Assembly: GCA_947449945.1 (NCBI GenBank)
Contig: CANFTO010000006.1
Location: 1 to 40,170 of the forward strand
DNA length: 40,170 nucleotides
DNA from: Actinomycetota bacterium
GTDB lineage: Bacteria; Actinomycetota; Actinomycetes; S36-B12
Reading direction: 5' to 3'
Position 1 is the first letter of the stretch, and every line of letters starts with the position of its first letter. Positions 8,553 through 16,550 of this stretch are shown here, piece by piece. The notes under the pieces are model-generated. The model had not been told where the DNA came from and ran no database searches. It saw only the letters and a program-made list of their open reading frames with translations. Position numbers and translations under genes: made by a program.

Positions 8553-8776
8553 GAGACTTGCTCACCCTTCAAGCGAGCGTTCTGCGCACGCAACTCATCA
8601 ATCACGGCGTCGACTTCATCCATGCGGTACCCCCGGAACACCACATCAAAACGTGGATGCAGAGGATCAACTTCGGGCCGCAGTTCAGGGGCCACTTCAG
8701 GCAAACCGTCGCGTTTTCCCACGGTGAAGAGCAGCGCCAGAGTGATCAATGCAATCACGACGAACATCAGGGTCAT
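8549..8776 (-). CDS. Small single-TM protein with DivIVA-like motif
   Basis: N-terminal TM then FDVVFRGYRMDEVDAVIDELRAQNARLKGE. Confidence 0.75.
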   Translation of the reverse strand: MTLMFVVIALITLALLFTVGKRDGLPEVAPELRPEVDPLHPRFDVVFRGYRMDEVDAVIDELRAQNARLKGEQVS

Positions 8777-8844
8777 GTAGCTATCTCACCATGAGGTGCA
8801 CACCCGAGAATCACCCGCACGCACAAACCTGAAAGGGTGTGTCC

Positions 8845-9723
8845 ATGGCAACCCCCGGGTCACTCATTCTTGGAGCTCAAGAATTTGGAATAGATGATCG
8901 AGCCATCATGGCAATTGTCAATCGCACTCAAGATTCATTCTTTAAAGGTGGGTCAACCTTTACCGACAATGACGCCATGGCAGCAGTTACCACAGCTGTA
9001 GAAGCTGGTGCGCATGTCATTGACATCGGTGGCGTCAAGGCAGGCCCTGGAATCGAAATTGACCCACAGGAAGAAATTAAACGGACGGCTTCATTTGTTG
9101 CCCAAGTGCGGTCGAAGTACCCAAACGTAGTTATCAGTGTTGACACTTGGCGCGCTGAAGTTGGCCGTGCAGTCTGTAAAGAAGGCGCGGATCTATTGAA
9201 CGATGCCTGGGGTGGCGTTGATCCTCAGCTTGCGGAAGTTGCAGCGGAATTTCAGGTCGGACTGGTTTGCACACATGCTGGTGGTCAGGAACCGCGCACT
9301 CGACCACATCGCGTTGAATATCAAGATGTGATGACTAGCATTATTGACCACACCGTGGGATTAGCAGAACGTGCTGTAAGCCTTGGCGTGCAACAAGATC
9401 ACATCATCATTGATCCGGGTCATGACTTTGGAAAGAACACCGCGCATTCACTTGAAGCCACTCGGCGCTTGCAAGAGATGGTGGCAACAGGTTGGCCTGT
9501 GCTTGTTTCACTTTCTCGCAAGGATTTTGTCGGCGAAGCAATTGGCATTACAGATCCGAATGAACGCCTGCTCGGCACTTTGGCAACCACTTCAATTTCC
9601 TCACATCTAGGGGCTCGTATGTATCGAGTTCACGATGTAGCAGCAACTAAGCAAACCCTTGACATGGAGCGCGCCATAGCCGGAATCACTCGCCCAGCGA
9701 TGGCGCGACGTGGTCTGGCATAA
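8845..9723 (+). CDS. Dihydropteroate synthase-like protein, FolP2 subgroup
   Basis: AIMAIVNRTQDSFFKGG, VIDIGGVKAGPG, ISVDTWRAEV, LLNDAWGG, IIDPGHDFGKNT; ATG 8845 with GAAAGG SD. Confidence 0.87.
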   Translation: MATPGSLILGAQEFGIDDRAIMAIVNRTQDSFFKGGSTFTDNDAMAAVTTAVEAGAHVIDIGGVKAGPGIEIDPQEEIKRTASFVAQVRSKYPNVVISVDTWRAEVGRAVCKEGADLLNDAWGGVDPQLAEVAAEFQVGLVCTHAGGQEPRTRPHRVEYQDVMTSIIDHTVGLAERAVSLGVQQDHIIIDPGHDFGKNTAHSLEATRRLQEMVATGWPVLVSLSRKDFVGEAIGITDPNERLLGTLATTSISSHLGARMYRVHDVAATKQTLDMERAIAGITRPAMARRGLA

Positions 9724-9805
9724 GTACCAAAGTTTTTTACCTTACGCATGCACGGAGGTGACGCTTCTCAACAGGAATGAGGAGCGGGATCTTCGAACAT
9801 TTTCC

Positions 9806-10351
9806 TTAATGAACGGGAATCCCTAGGGCTGCAAAAGCTTCGTCAATCGTTTTGGCCCATACAAGTTGTTCAACAGCATGTTCATGAACAAAGCCCATGT
9901 CTCGCCAATGCTTCACCTGCTGGCGAAGTAGAGCAAAGTCATCCCAAGGATCAAGGACCACAACTGGTTTTACATGCATACGAAGATGCCGCGAGGTCCA
10001 CACTTCCATCAGCTCTTCCAACGTGCCGATGCCGCCAGGTAAGCAAAGAAATGCATCGGCTCGGTTATCCATGATTCCTTTGCGCTCACGCATATCCGTC
10101 GTAACGATCAACTCCTGAGCATCGTGATCAGCAACCTCATAATCGACCAAAGCCTGTGGAATCACGCCAATGGTTGGCCCGCCACCGGCACGTGTAGCTC
10201 GAGCCACCGCGCCCATCATCGATTGCGTTCCGCCACCTGAAACCAGGCCCCATCCGCGGGCGGCGATTGTGCTGCCAACCTCTGAAGCCAGCTCGACGTA
10301 GCGCTCCGGGATATATGGGCTTGAGGCGCAGTAGACACAAAGAAAGGGCAC
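9806..10351 (-). CDS. TIGR00730/LOG-family Rossmann-fold protein (cytokinin riboside 5'-monophosphate phosphoribohydrolase-like)
   Basis: VSGGGTQSMMGAVA and CLPGGIGTLEELMEVWT (PGGxGTxxE). Confidence 0.93.
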   Translation of the reverse strand: MPFLCVYCASSPYIPERYVELASEVGSTIAARGWGLVSGGGTQSMMGAVARATRAGGGPTIGVIPQALVDYEVADHDAQELIVTTDMRERKGIMDNRADAFLCLPGGIGTLEELMEVWTSRHLRMHVKPVVVLDPWDDFALLRQQVKHWRDMGFVHEHAVEQLVWAKTIDEAFAALGIPVH

Positions 10352-10357
10352 CTGCGC

Positions 10358-10363
10358 AGCCTA
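10358..10363 (-). promoter_or_regulatory. Leaderless -10 candidate for TIGR00730 gene
   Basis: TAGGCT + GCGCAG + GTG 10351. Confidence 0.6.
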
Positions 10364-10395
10364 AGCCGGGTCGGAGTTGCACAGAAACCTAGATA

Positions 10396-10429
10396 GTTGT
10401 AGATTCAACAAAGTAATTGAACATTCAAC
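10396..10429. promoter_or_regulatory. Paired inverted-repeat operator candidate upstream of yceI-like gene
   Basis: TTGTAGATTCAA (10397-10408) and TTGAACATTCAA (10417-10428), start-to-start 20 bp. Confidence 0.6.
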
Positions 10430-10448
10430 TTTGTAAAGGACTCGCATC

Positions 10449-10994
10449 ATGGCTGACCTCAGCGGCACCACCGGCACCTGGGCAATTGACCCAACCCACA
10501 CCACCATCGGATTTTCAGTGCGCCACGCAATGGTTGCCAAGGTCCGTGGACGCTTCACCGACTTCGCAGGCACCTTTGTGCTCGATGGCGCGAACCCAGC
10601 TGCCTCAACTGCTGAAATCGTTATTCAGACAGAAAGCATCAACACTGCTAACGCAGATCGCGATGCTCACCTGAAGAGCGCAGACTTCTTCAACGTAGAA
10701 AACACCCAGGTTCTTACTTTCAAGTCAACCTCGGTTGCACAGAAGAACGACAGCAACTTTGTTGTCACTGGTGACCTCACCCTCGGTGAGCACACCAAGA
10801 GCATCGACATCGCATTCGAACTCGTTGGTACCAGCACCGATCCATGGGGCAATGCTCGCATTGGTTTCGAAGGCGAAACAGAAATTAGCCGCAAGGATTT
10901 CGGCCTCACCTGGAACGCAGCACTTGAGACCGGCGGCGTGATGGTTGGCGACGCAATCAAGATCGCTCTCGACGTCGAAGCAGTCAAGCAGTAA
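10449..10994 (+). CDS. YceI-like lipocalin-fold protein
   Basis: GTWAIDPTHTTIGFSVRHAMVAKVRGRFTDFAGTF... LTLGEHTKSIDIAFE. Confidence 0.92.
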   Translation: MADLSGTTGTWAIDPTHTTIGFSVRHAMVAKVRGRFTDFAGTFVLDGANPAASTAEIVIQTESINTANADRDAHLKSADFFNVENTQVLTFKSTSVAQKNDSNFVVTGDLTLGEHTKSIDIAFELVGTSTDPWGNARIGFEGETEISRKDFGLTWNAALETGGVMVGDAIKIALDVEAVKQ

Positions 10995-12062
10995 TTACTT
11001 CGAGGTAGTCAGCCACGCGAGCAAGCGCTCGTGACAACTGCGCACCTGCGCAACTGACACCCACTCATCAACTTGATGAGCGATGCTTGGATCCCCCGGT
11101 CCGTAATTCAGGGCCGGGGTTCCAAGTGCGGTAAACCTTGCAACATCGGTCCAACCAAATTTCGGTTGTGGATCAACACCAATAGTGTGAACAAACGCAG
11201 CCGCCGCCGGTTGATCTAATCCCGGACGTGCTGCATCTGATTCATCAACGAATACAACTTCGTAACCAGCAAACACTTCTTCAACATGTGCTTTTGCTTC
11301 AATTAACGTGCGATCTGGTGCGAATCGGTAATTCACCGTCACCACGCACTCATCGGGGATCACATTGCCGGCAACGCCGCCCTTTATTCCGACTGCGTTC
11401 AAACCTTCCCGGTAGGTCAAGCCGTCGACAATTGGATTGCGTGGCACGTAGGCTGCTAATCGAGCCAAGATTTCTCCTGCAGCATGTACGGCATTGACTC
11501 CCATCCAAGAGCGCGCGCTGTGCGAGCGAACACCGCTCAATTGAATTTCTGCACGTAACGTGCCCTGGCAACCTGCTTCAATACCCGCATTCGACGGTTC
11601 CATCAATATGGCAAGTGATGCTTCAAGAAGTTCAGGCTCACGGTCAACAATGTGTTGCAAGCCATTGAACTGTGATGCAACTTCTTCGCCTTCATAAAAC
11701 ACATAGGTGACATCTCGAACTGGGTTGGTCACCGTTGCCGCGAGCGACAGAGCGATTGAAAGTCCACCCTTCATATCGCATGCACCTAATCCATATAGTC
11801 GATCACCTTCAAGGCGATGTGGCAGATTGCCCGAGCCAGGCACGGTATCGAGATGTCCGCCGATCAGCACCCGTTCTGCCTTACCTGTATTCGTGCGTGC
11901 CACCACGGTGTTGCCGTGACGCACTAACTGAAGGTGGGCACAGCCTTCGAGTGCTCGTTCAACGAGATCAGCAAGGTGGCCCTCATGGTGCGATTCCGAG
12001 GGCACATCGATGACAGCGGCCGCCAATAAGGCGACATCTGTTGATAGGTCTAAGGCAGGCAC
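10995..12062 (-). CDS. dapE: Succinyl-diaminopimelate desuccinylase
   Basis: [35 protein letters not shown]; next to dapD. Confidence 0.92.
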   Translation of the reverse strand: MPALDLSTDVALLAAAVIDVPSESHHEGHLADLVERALEGCAHLQLVRHGNTVVARTNTGKAERVLIGGHLDTVPGSGNLPHRLEGDRLYGLGACDMKGGLSIALSLAATVTNPVRDVTYVFYEGEEVASQFNGLQHIVDREPELLEASLAILMEPSNAGIEAGCQGTLRAEIQLSGVRSHSARSWMGVNAVHAAGEILARLAAYVPRNPIVDGLTYREGLNAVGIKGGVAGNVIPDECVVTVNYRFAPDRTLIEAKAHVEEVFAGYEVVFVDESDAARPGLDQPAAAAFVHTIGVDPQPKFGWTDVARFTALGTPALNYGPGDPSIAHQVDEWVSVAQVRSCHERLLAWLTTSK

Positions 12063-13031
12063 ATGACTACGGTAGTCGTCATGTCTTCTTCACCTGTTGA
12101 TCTGTCCACTGTTTCTGGTCCGGCTTCTGCCATGGGCCTTGCCACCATCGCTGGCGACACCATTCTTGATGTCTGGTATCCAAGCCCAGCCTTGTCAGCA
12201 ACCCCTACTGATGTCAGTGGGCTCAGCAACGCCATCGACAGCGATTCAGTACGCATGGTGCGCGTAGAAACCGTGGTCACCACGATTGCTGACCTTGCTG
12301 CTCCACCCGTAGACGCAGCTGACGCCTACTTGCGCCTTCACCTGCTTTCCCACCGTTTGGTGAAGCCACGCACGATCAACCTAGATGGAATCTTCGGCCT
12401 GCTCGCAAATGTGGCGTGGACCAACCTTGGGCCAGTTGCCATCGACCAACTCAGCGAGGTGCGCTTGAGAGCCCGTGCAAAGGGCCTGAATGTCACGGTG
12501 TTCAGTGTCGACAAGTTCCCGCGAATGGTCGATTACGTCGTTCCTACCGGCGTTCGTATTGCTGATGCTGATCGCGTGCGCCTCGGAGCTCATGTTGCAA
12601 GTGGCACCACTGTGATGCATGAGGGCTTCATCAACTTCAACGCAGGCACTCTTGGAGCATCAATGGTTGAAGGTCGAATTTCTGCTGGTGTCGTAGTTGG
12701 CGACGGTTCAGACATTGGCGGCGGCGCTTCCATCATGGGCACGCTGTCAGGTGGCGGCAAAGAGGTCGTCACTATCGGCACTGGTTCATTGATTGGTGCA
12801 AACGCAGGTGTTGGTTTGAGCCTTGGCGACAACTGCATCGTTGAAGCTGGTTGTTATGTCACTGCAGGATCAAAGGTGACCATGCCTGATGGCAGCGTTG
12901 CAAAGGCCAAGGAAGTCTCCGGGCACGACAATCTGCTGTTTCGCCGTAATTCACAAACAGGGGCAATAGAAGTGGTGTCGCGGACTGGTTCATGGGGCGG
13001 CTTGAACGCAGCCCTTCATGCCAACGACTAA
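12063..13031 (+). CDS. dapD: Tetrahydropyridine-2,6-dicarboxylate N-succinyltransferase (actinobacterial type)
   Basis: [84 protein letters not shown]; start may be 12063 or internal ATG 12081. Confidence 0.94.
   Translation: MTTVVVMSSSPVDLSTVSGPASAMGLATIAGDTILDVWYPSPALSATPTDVSGLSNAIDSDSVRMVRVETVVTTIADLAAPPVDAADAYLRLHLLSHRLVKPRTINLDGIFGLLANVAWTNLGPVAIDQLSEVRLRARAKGLNVTVFSVDKFPRMVDYVVPTGVRIADADRVRLGAHVASGTTVMHEGFINFNAGTLGASMVEGRISAGVVVGDGSDIGGGASIMGTLSGGGKEVVTIGTGSLIGANAGVGLSLGDNCIVEAGCYVTAGSKVTMPDGSVAKAKEVSGHDNLLFRRNSQTGAIEVVSRTGSWGGLNAALHAND
12069..12074 (-). promoter_or_regulatory. Leaderless -10 candidate for dapE, located inside dapD codons
   Basis: TACCGT + AGTCAT + GTG 12062. Confidence 0.55.
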
Positions 13032-13032
13032 C

Positions 13033-13608
13033 TCAATGCATGTGCGCAGAAACTGACGGAGTAGCAGTCGCCTTCGGCGCAGCGGCGACGACATCCTTTG
13101 CCGCAATGACCAGCACTTCAGGTCGAGGTGTCAGCGGTGGCGACGGTGTATCTGCAGTAGCAGGTGCGTTTTTGCTATTCCAGTAATACGAAGATCCTGG
13201 GCATAACTGCATCACGCTCATGCCATATGTGCCCGGCTTTGAAGGCCAAGCCACGGAAATTGGAAAGTAAGTTGCTGTTCCAAATGGAATTGGCGTGCCC
13301 TGATTGACCCAAGTGATGTGCCATCCACCTTTTGTCTGACGTGTAACTTTCGACTTCCACCCAGGAACTGCTTGAGGCTTAACTGCCCGCCAAGGCGAGC
13401 CAACAAAGGCCTCTACCTGAACGGTGGGTTCTGAAGGTAAACAGCCATGTTGAATTTCCAAAGTCATCACACTTGATTGACCGGCAACGGCACTGGTGCC
13501 TTTTAGGTCAATGATGCCGTGGGCTTGAGCGGGAGCAGCTACAGCACCAAGAAGAACACCCGCACCAAGAGCAGACATTGCACAAGCAACAAGAGTTCGT
13601 TTCAACAT
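13033..13608 (-). CDS. YcnI-like (DUF1775) secreted protein
   Basis: Signal peptide ending AQAHG; WRAVKPQAVPGWKSKVTRQTKGGWHITWVNQG; ends HMH. Confidence 0.8.
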   Translation of the reverse strand: MLKRTLVACAMSALGAGVLLGAVAAPAQAHGIIDLKGTSAVAGQSSVMTLEIQHGCLPSEPTVQVEAFVGSPWRAVKPQAVPGWKSKVTRQTKGGWHITWVNQGTPIPFGTATYFPISVAWPSKPGTYGMSVMQLCPGSSYYWNSKNAPATADTPSPPLTPRPEVLVIAAKDVVAAAPKATATPSVSAHMH

Positions 13609-13615
13609 GCGCCTG

Positions 13616-13621
13616 AATCTA
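13616..13621 (-). promoter_or_regulatory. Leaderless -10 candidate for ycnI-like gene
   Basis: TAGATT + 7 nt + ATG 13608. Confidence 0.55.
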
Positions 13622-13659
13622 ACAGCGATGCGGACTCATGGATCACACATTGATAACGC

Positions 13660-13692
13660 AAAGAAGCCCGCCTCGTTGAGGCGGGCTTCTTT
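13660..13692. terminator. Hairpin terminator downstream of gltA
   Basis: Perfect 15-bp stem AAAGAAGCCCGCCTC-gtt-GAGGCGGGCTTCTTT. Confidence 0.92.
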
Positions 13693-13712
13693 GTAGGTAA
13701 GTCGTATTCGAA

Positions 13713-14996
13713 TTAGCGACCGGTGATCGCTACGTAATCGCGCTTGTCTGATCCGATGTAAACCTGACGTGGGCGACCGATCTTTGTGGTTGGGTCTTCA
13801 ACCATTTCACGCCACTGTGCAACCCAACCTGGCAAACGGCCAAGCGCGAACAGCACGGTGAACATATCGGTTGAGAATCCCATGGCCTTGTAGATGATGC
13901 CGGTGTAGAAGTCCACGTTTGGGTAGAGCTTGCGTGAAACGAAGAAGTCATCGCTCAATGCGGTTGCTTCAAGGGTGCGAGCAATTTCAAGCAGCGGATC
14001 TTCAACGCCCAATGCATCAAGCACGTTGTCGACGTGACCCTTCACGATGGCTGCGCGTGGGTCGTAGCTCTTGTAGACGCGGTGGCCAAAGCCCATGAGC
14101 TTCACGCCATCTTCCTTGTTCTTCACCTGCGTGACGAACTCAGCGACGTCGCCGCCTGCATCAGAAATCTCCTGAAGCATTTCCATCACTGCTTGATTTG
14201 CACCACCGTGCAGTGGGCCAAAGAGTGCCTGAATGCCTGCAGCAACTGAGCCGTAGACGTTTGCGTCTGCCGAACCCACCATACGAACAGTTGATGTTGA
14301 GCAGTTCTGCTCGTGATCAGCATGGAGCAGAAGAAGCGTGTCCACAGCGCTGACTACTGCTGGGTTCAAAGAAGGAGCAACGCCAGCTTTGCCGAAGGTC
14401 ATGTTGAGGAAGTTCGCTACGTAACCAAGAGATGGATCTGGATCGACGAAGGCCTCACCTTGTGTGTGCTTGTAAGCGTAAGCAGCCAACGTTGGCAAAG
14501 CTCCAAGCAAGCGGAAGGTTGAAAGCTCAACGCCGGCCTTGTCAGCTGGATCAAGTTCTTCTTGGTAATACGTGGAAAGCGCTGAAACCGCTGCTGACAA
14601 CATCGGCATTGGATGCGCGCTGGTTGGGAAACCTGTGAAGAGGTTCTTCAGTGCTGCTGGGACTTCGCGATGCTTGTCAATCTCAGCTTCGAACGCTGAC
14701 AATTGAGCTGCGGTTGGAAGTTCGCCGTTGATAAGAAGGTAGGCCGACTCCAAGAACGTTGACTGTGCCGCCAACTGCTCAATTGGGTAACCCCGGTAGC
14801 GAAGGATGCCCGCATCGCCATCGATGTAGGTGATGGCTGATGAACATGCTGCGGTGTTCATGAATCCATAGTCGAGCGTCACGTGCCCGGTGGTCTTCAT
14901 AAATGGCGCGATGTTGAGCCCTGGCTCGCCAACGGTGGACGGGACCTCAGGAAGATCTAGTTCCCCACCTGGGTATTTGACTGCATATTCAGACAC
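13713..14996 (-). CDS. gltA: Citrate synthase
   Basis: ITYIDGDAGILRYRGYPIEQLA, LHADHEQNCSTSTVR, GPLHGGANQAVMEML, MGFGHRVYK; GTG with AAGGAG SD. Confidence 0.96.
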   Translation of the reverse strand: MSEYAVKYPGGELDLPEVPSTVGEPGLNIAPFMKTTGHVTLDYGFMNTAACSSAITYIDGDAGILRYRGYPIEQLAAQSTFLESAYLLINGELPTAAQLSAFEAEIDKHREVPAALKNLFTGFPTSAHPMPMLSAAVSALSTYYQEELDPADKAGVELSTFRLLGALPTLAAYAYKHTQGEAFVDPDPSLGYVANFLNMTFGKAGVAPSLNPAVVSAVDTLLLLHADHEQNCSTSTVRMVGSADANVYGSVAAGIQALFGPLHGGANQAVMEMLQEISDAGGDVAEFVTQVKNKEDGVKLMGFGHRVYKSYDPRAAIVKGHVDNVLDALGVEDPLLEIARTLEATALSDDFFVSRKLYPNVDFYTGIIYKAMGFSTDMFTVLFALGRLPGWVAQWREMVEDPTTKIGRPRQVYIGSDKRDYVAITGR

Positions 14997-15070
14997 GTTC
15001 GCTCCTTCTCAGCACGCTGACCCTACCGACTCCGAAGGGGCCGCACTACCCGAGAGCGGTATGGGGAGGG

Positions 15071-16156
15071 TCACATAGCTAGGCGGGTCGGAACTTGGCC
15101 AATAGCCTCGTCAGTTCCGGTCAATGCAATACGCACGTGGTTGTCTCCAGCCACCCCATAAAAGTCGCCAGGTGTGACCACCACGCCCCGGTCTGCGAAC
15201 CAAGCAACGGTGTCCCAGCAGGGTTCACCTCGCGTTGCCCAGAGGTACAGCCCGGCAGCGCTGTCATCGATGGTGAAGCCAGCACCTTCGAGAGCACTCT
15301 TCAACAGCTCACGGCGGGCTCGGTAGCGCTCACGCTGAACCACCACATGAGCATCGTCGGCATAGGCCACCGCTGCGGCATGCTGGACCGGAGCCGGCAC
15401 CATCAACCCACCGTGCTTACGCACTTCCAGGAGTTGCTTGATGATCACCGGATCGCCAGCGGTGAATCCAAATCGGTAGCCAGCAAAGTTTGAGCGTTTG
15501 GAAAGCGAGTGCACGGCAAGTAAGCCTTGGGTGTTGTCATCGCACACTGCTGGATTCAAAATCGAAACTGGTTCTTGGGTCCAGGCCAATTCGTAGTAGC
15601 ACTCGTCACTGGCAACAATCGCGCCAATCTTGCGAGCATGCTCAACGATGATGCGCATCCGCTGCGCAGAAAGCACATGCCCTGTTGGGTTTCCGGGGGT
15701 GTTTAACCAAATCAAGGCTGCGTCATCTATGAGTTCGGGTTCATCAGTTGCCGTGACGCGGGCTCCACACAACGCGGCACCTACTGCATAGGTTGGATAG
15801 GCCACCTTGGGAATCACGATGTGATCGTCAGGGCCTAAGCCGAGCAACGTAGGTAACCAAGCAACGAACTCTTTTGAGCCGATTGTCGGCAAAATCGCAG
15901 TTGGCTCAACGGTTGCACCCAAAATGCGGGTCATCCAAGCAGCACAGGATTCGCGCAAATCTAAGGTGCCAACAGTGGTGGGGTAACCGGGCGCATTTGC
16001 CGCTTCAATCAAGGCATCTTGAATGAGCTGCGGCGTTGGATCAACGGGCGTCCCAACGGAAAGATCAACCACACCACTTGGGTGCGTTGCCGCATGCTGC
16101 GCATAAGGCGCCAGAAGATCCCAAGGGAAATCTGGAAGTTCATGGGCCTTGCCCAT
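15071..16156 (-). CDS. dapC: Succinyldiaminopimelate transaminase
   Basis: Class I aminotransferase fold: NTPGNPTGHVLS, SLSKRSNFAGYRFGF; adjacent to ferredoxin as in other actinobacteria. Confidence 0.9.
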   Translation of the reverse strand: MGKAHELPDFPWDLLAPYAQHAATHPSGVVDLSVGTPVDPTPQLIQDALIEAANAPGYPTTVGTLDLRESCAAWMTRILGATVEPTAILPTIGSKEFVAWLPTLLGLGPDDHIVIPKVAYPTYAVGAALCGARVTATDEPELIDDAALIWLNTPGNPTGHVLSAQRMRIIVEHARKIGAIVASDECYYELAWTQEPVSILNPAVCDDNTQGLLAVHSLSKRSNFAGYRFGFTAGDPVIIKQLLEVRKHGGLMVPAPVQHAAAVAYADDAHVVVQRERYRARRELLKSALEGAGFTIDDSAAGLYLWATRGEPCWDTVAWFADRGVVVTPGDFYGVAGDNHVRIALTGTDEAIGQVPTRLAM

Positions 16157-16158
16157 AT

Positions 16159-16485
16159 TTAGTGTTCGTGCTCCTGCTTAGGCAATGCTGCAACAACAGG
16201 CACATCGAAGGTCTGAGCACCAAGCTTTGCTGCGCCACCTGGGCTACCGAGTTCGTTGAAGAACTCTGCGTTCGCAGCGGTGTATGCGGTCCACTCTTCA
16301 GGGACGTCATCTTCGTAGTAGATCGCTTCTACTGGGCACACTGGCTCGCAGGCGCCACAGTCCACGCACTCGTCTGGCTGGATGTAGAGCATGCGGTCAC
16401 CCTCATAAATACAGTCGACCGGGCATTCTTCAATGCAGGCCCTGTCTTTGAGGTCAACACATGGCAACGCGATGACGTAGGTCAT
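16159..16485 (-). CDS. fdxA: 7Fe ferredoxin
   Basis: MTYVIALPCVDLKDRACIEECPVDCIYEGDRMLYIQPDECVDCGACEPVCPVEAIYYEDDVP. Confidence 0.95.
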   Translation of the reverse strand: MTYVIALPCVDLKDRACIEECPVDCIYEGDRMLYIQPDECVDCGACEPVCPVEAIYYEDDVPEEWTAYTAANAEFFNELGSPGGAAKLGAQTFDVPVVAALPKQEHEH

Positions 16486-16550
16486 CTTTTCCTCCAGCGG
16501 TTATGGGTATGAGCAAGGGCAAACTTACACAAGCAGGGTGGAACTTGCTG

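Noticed and set aside
16036-16512. 158-aa plus-strand ORF opposite ferredoxin/dapC
   Set aside because: Antisense of the 7Fe ferredoxin coding sequence; no domain
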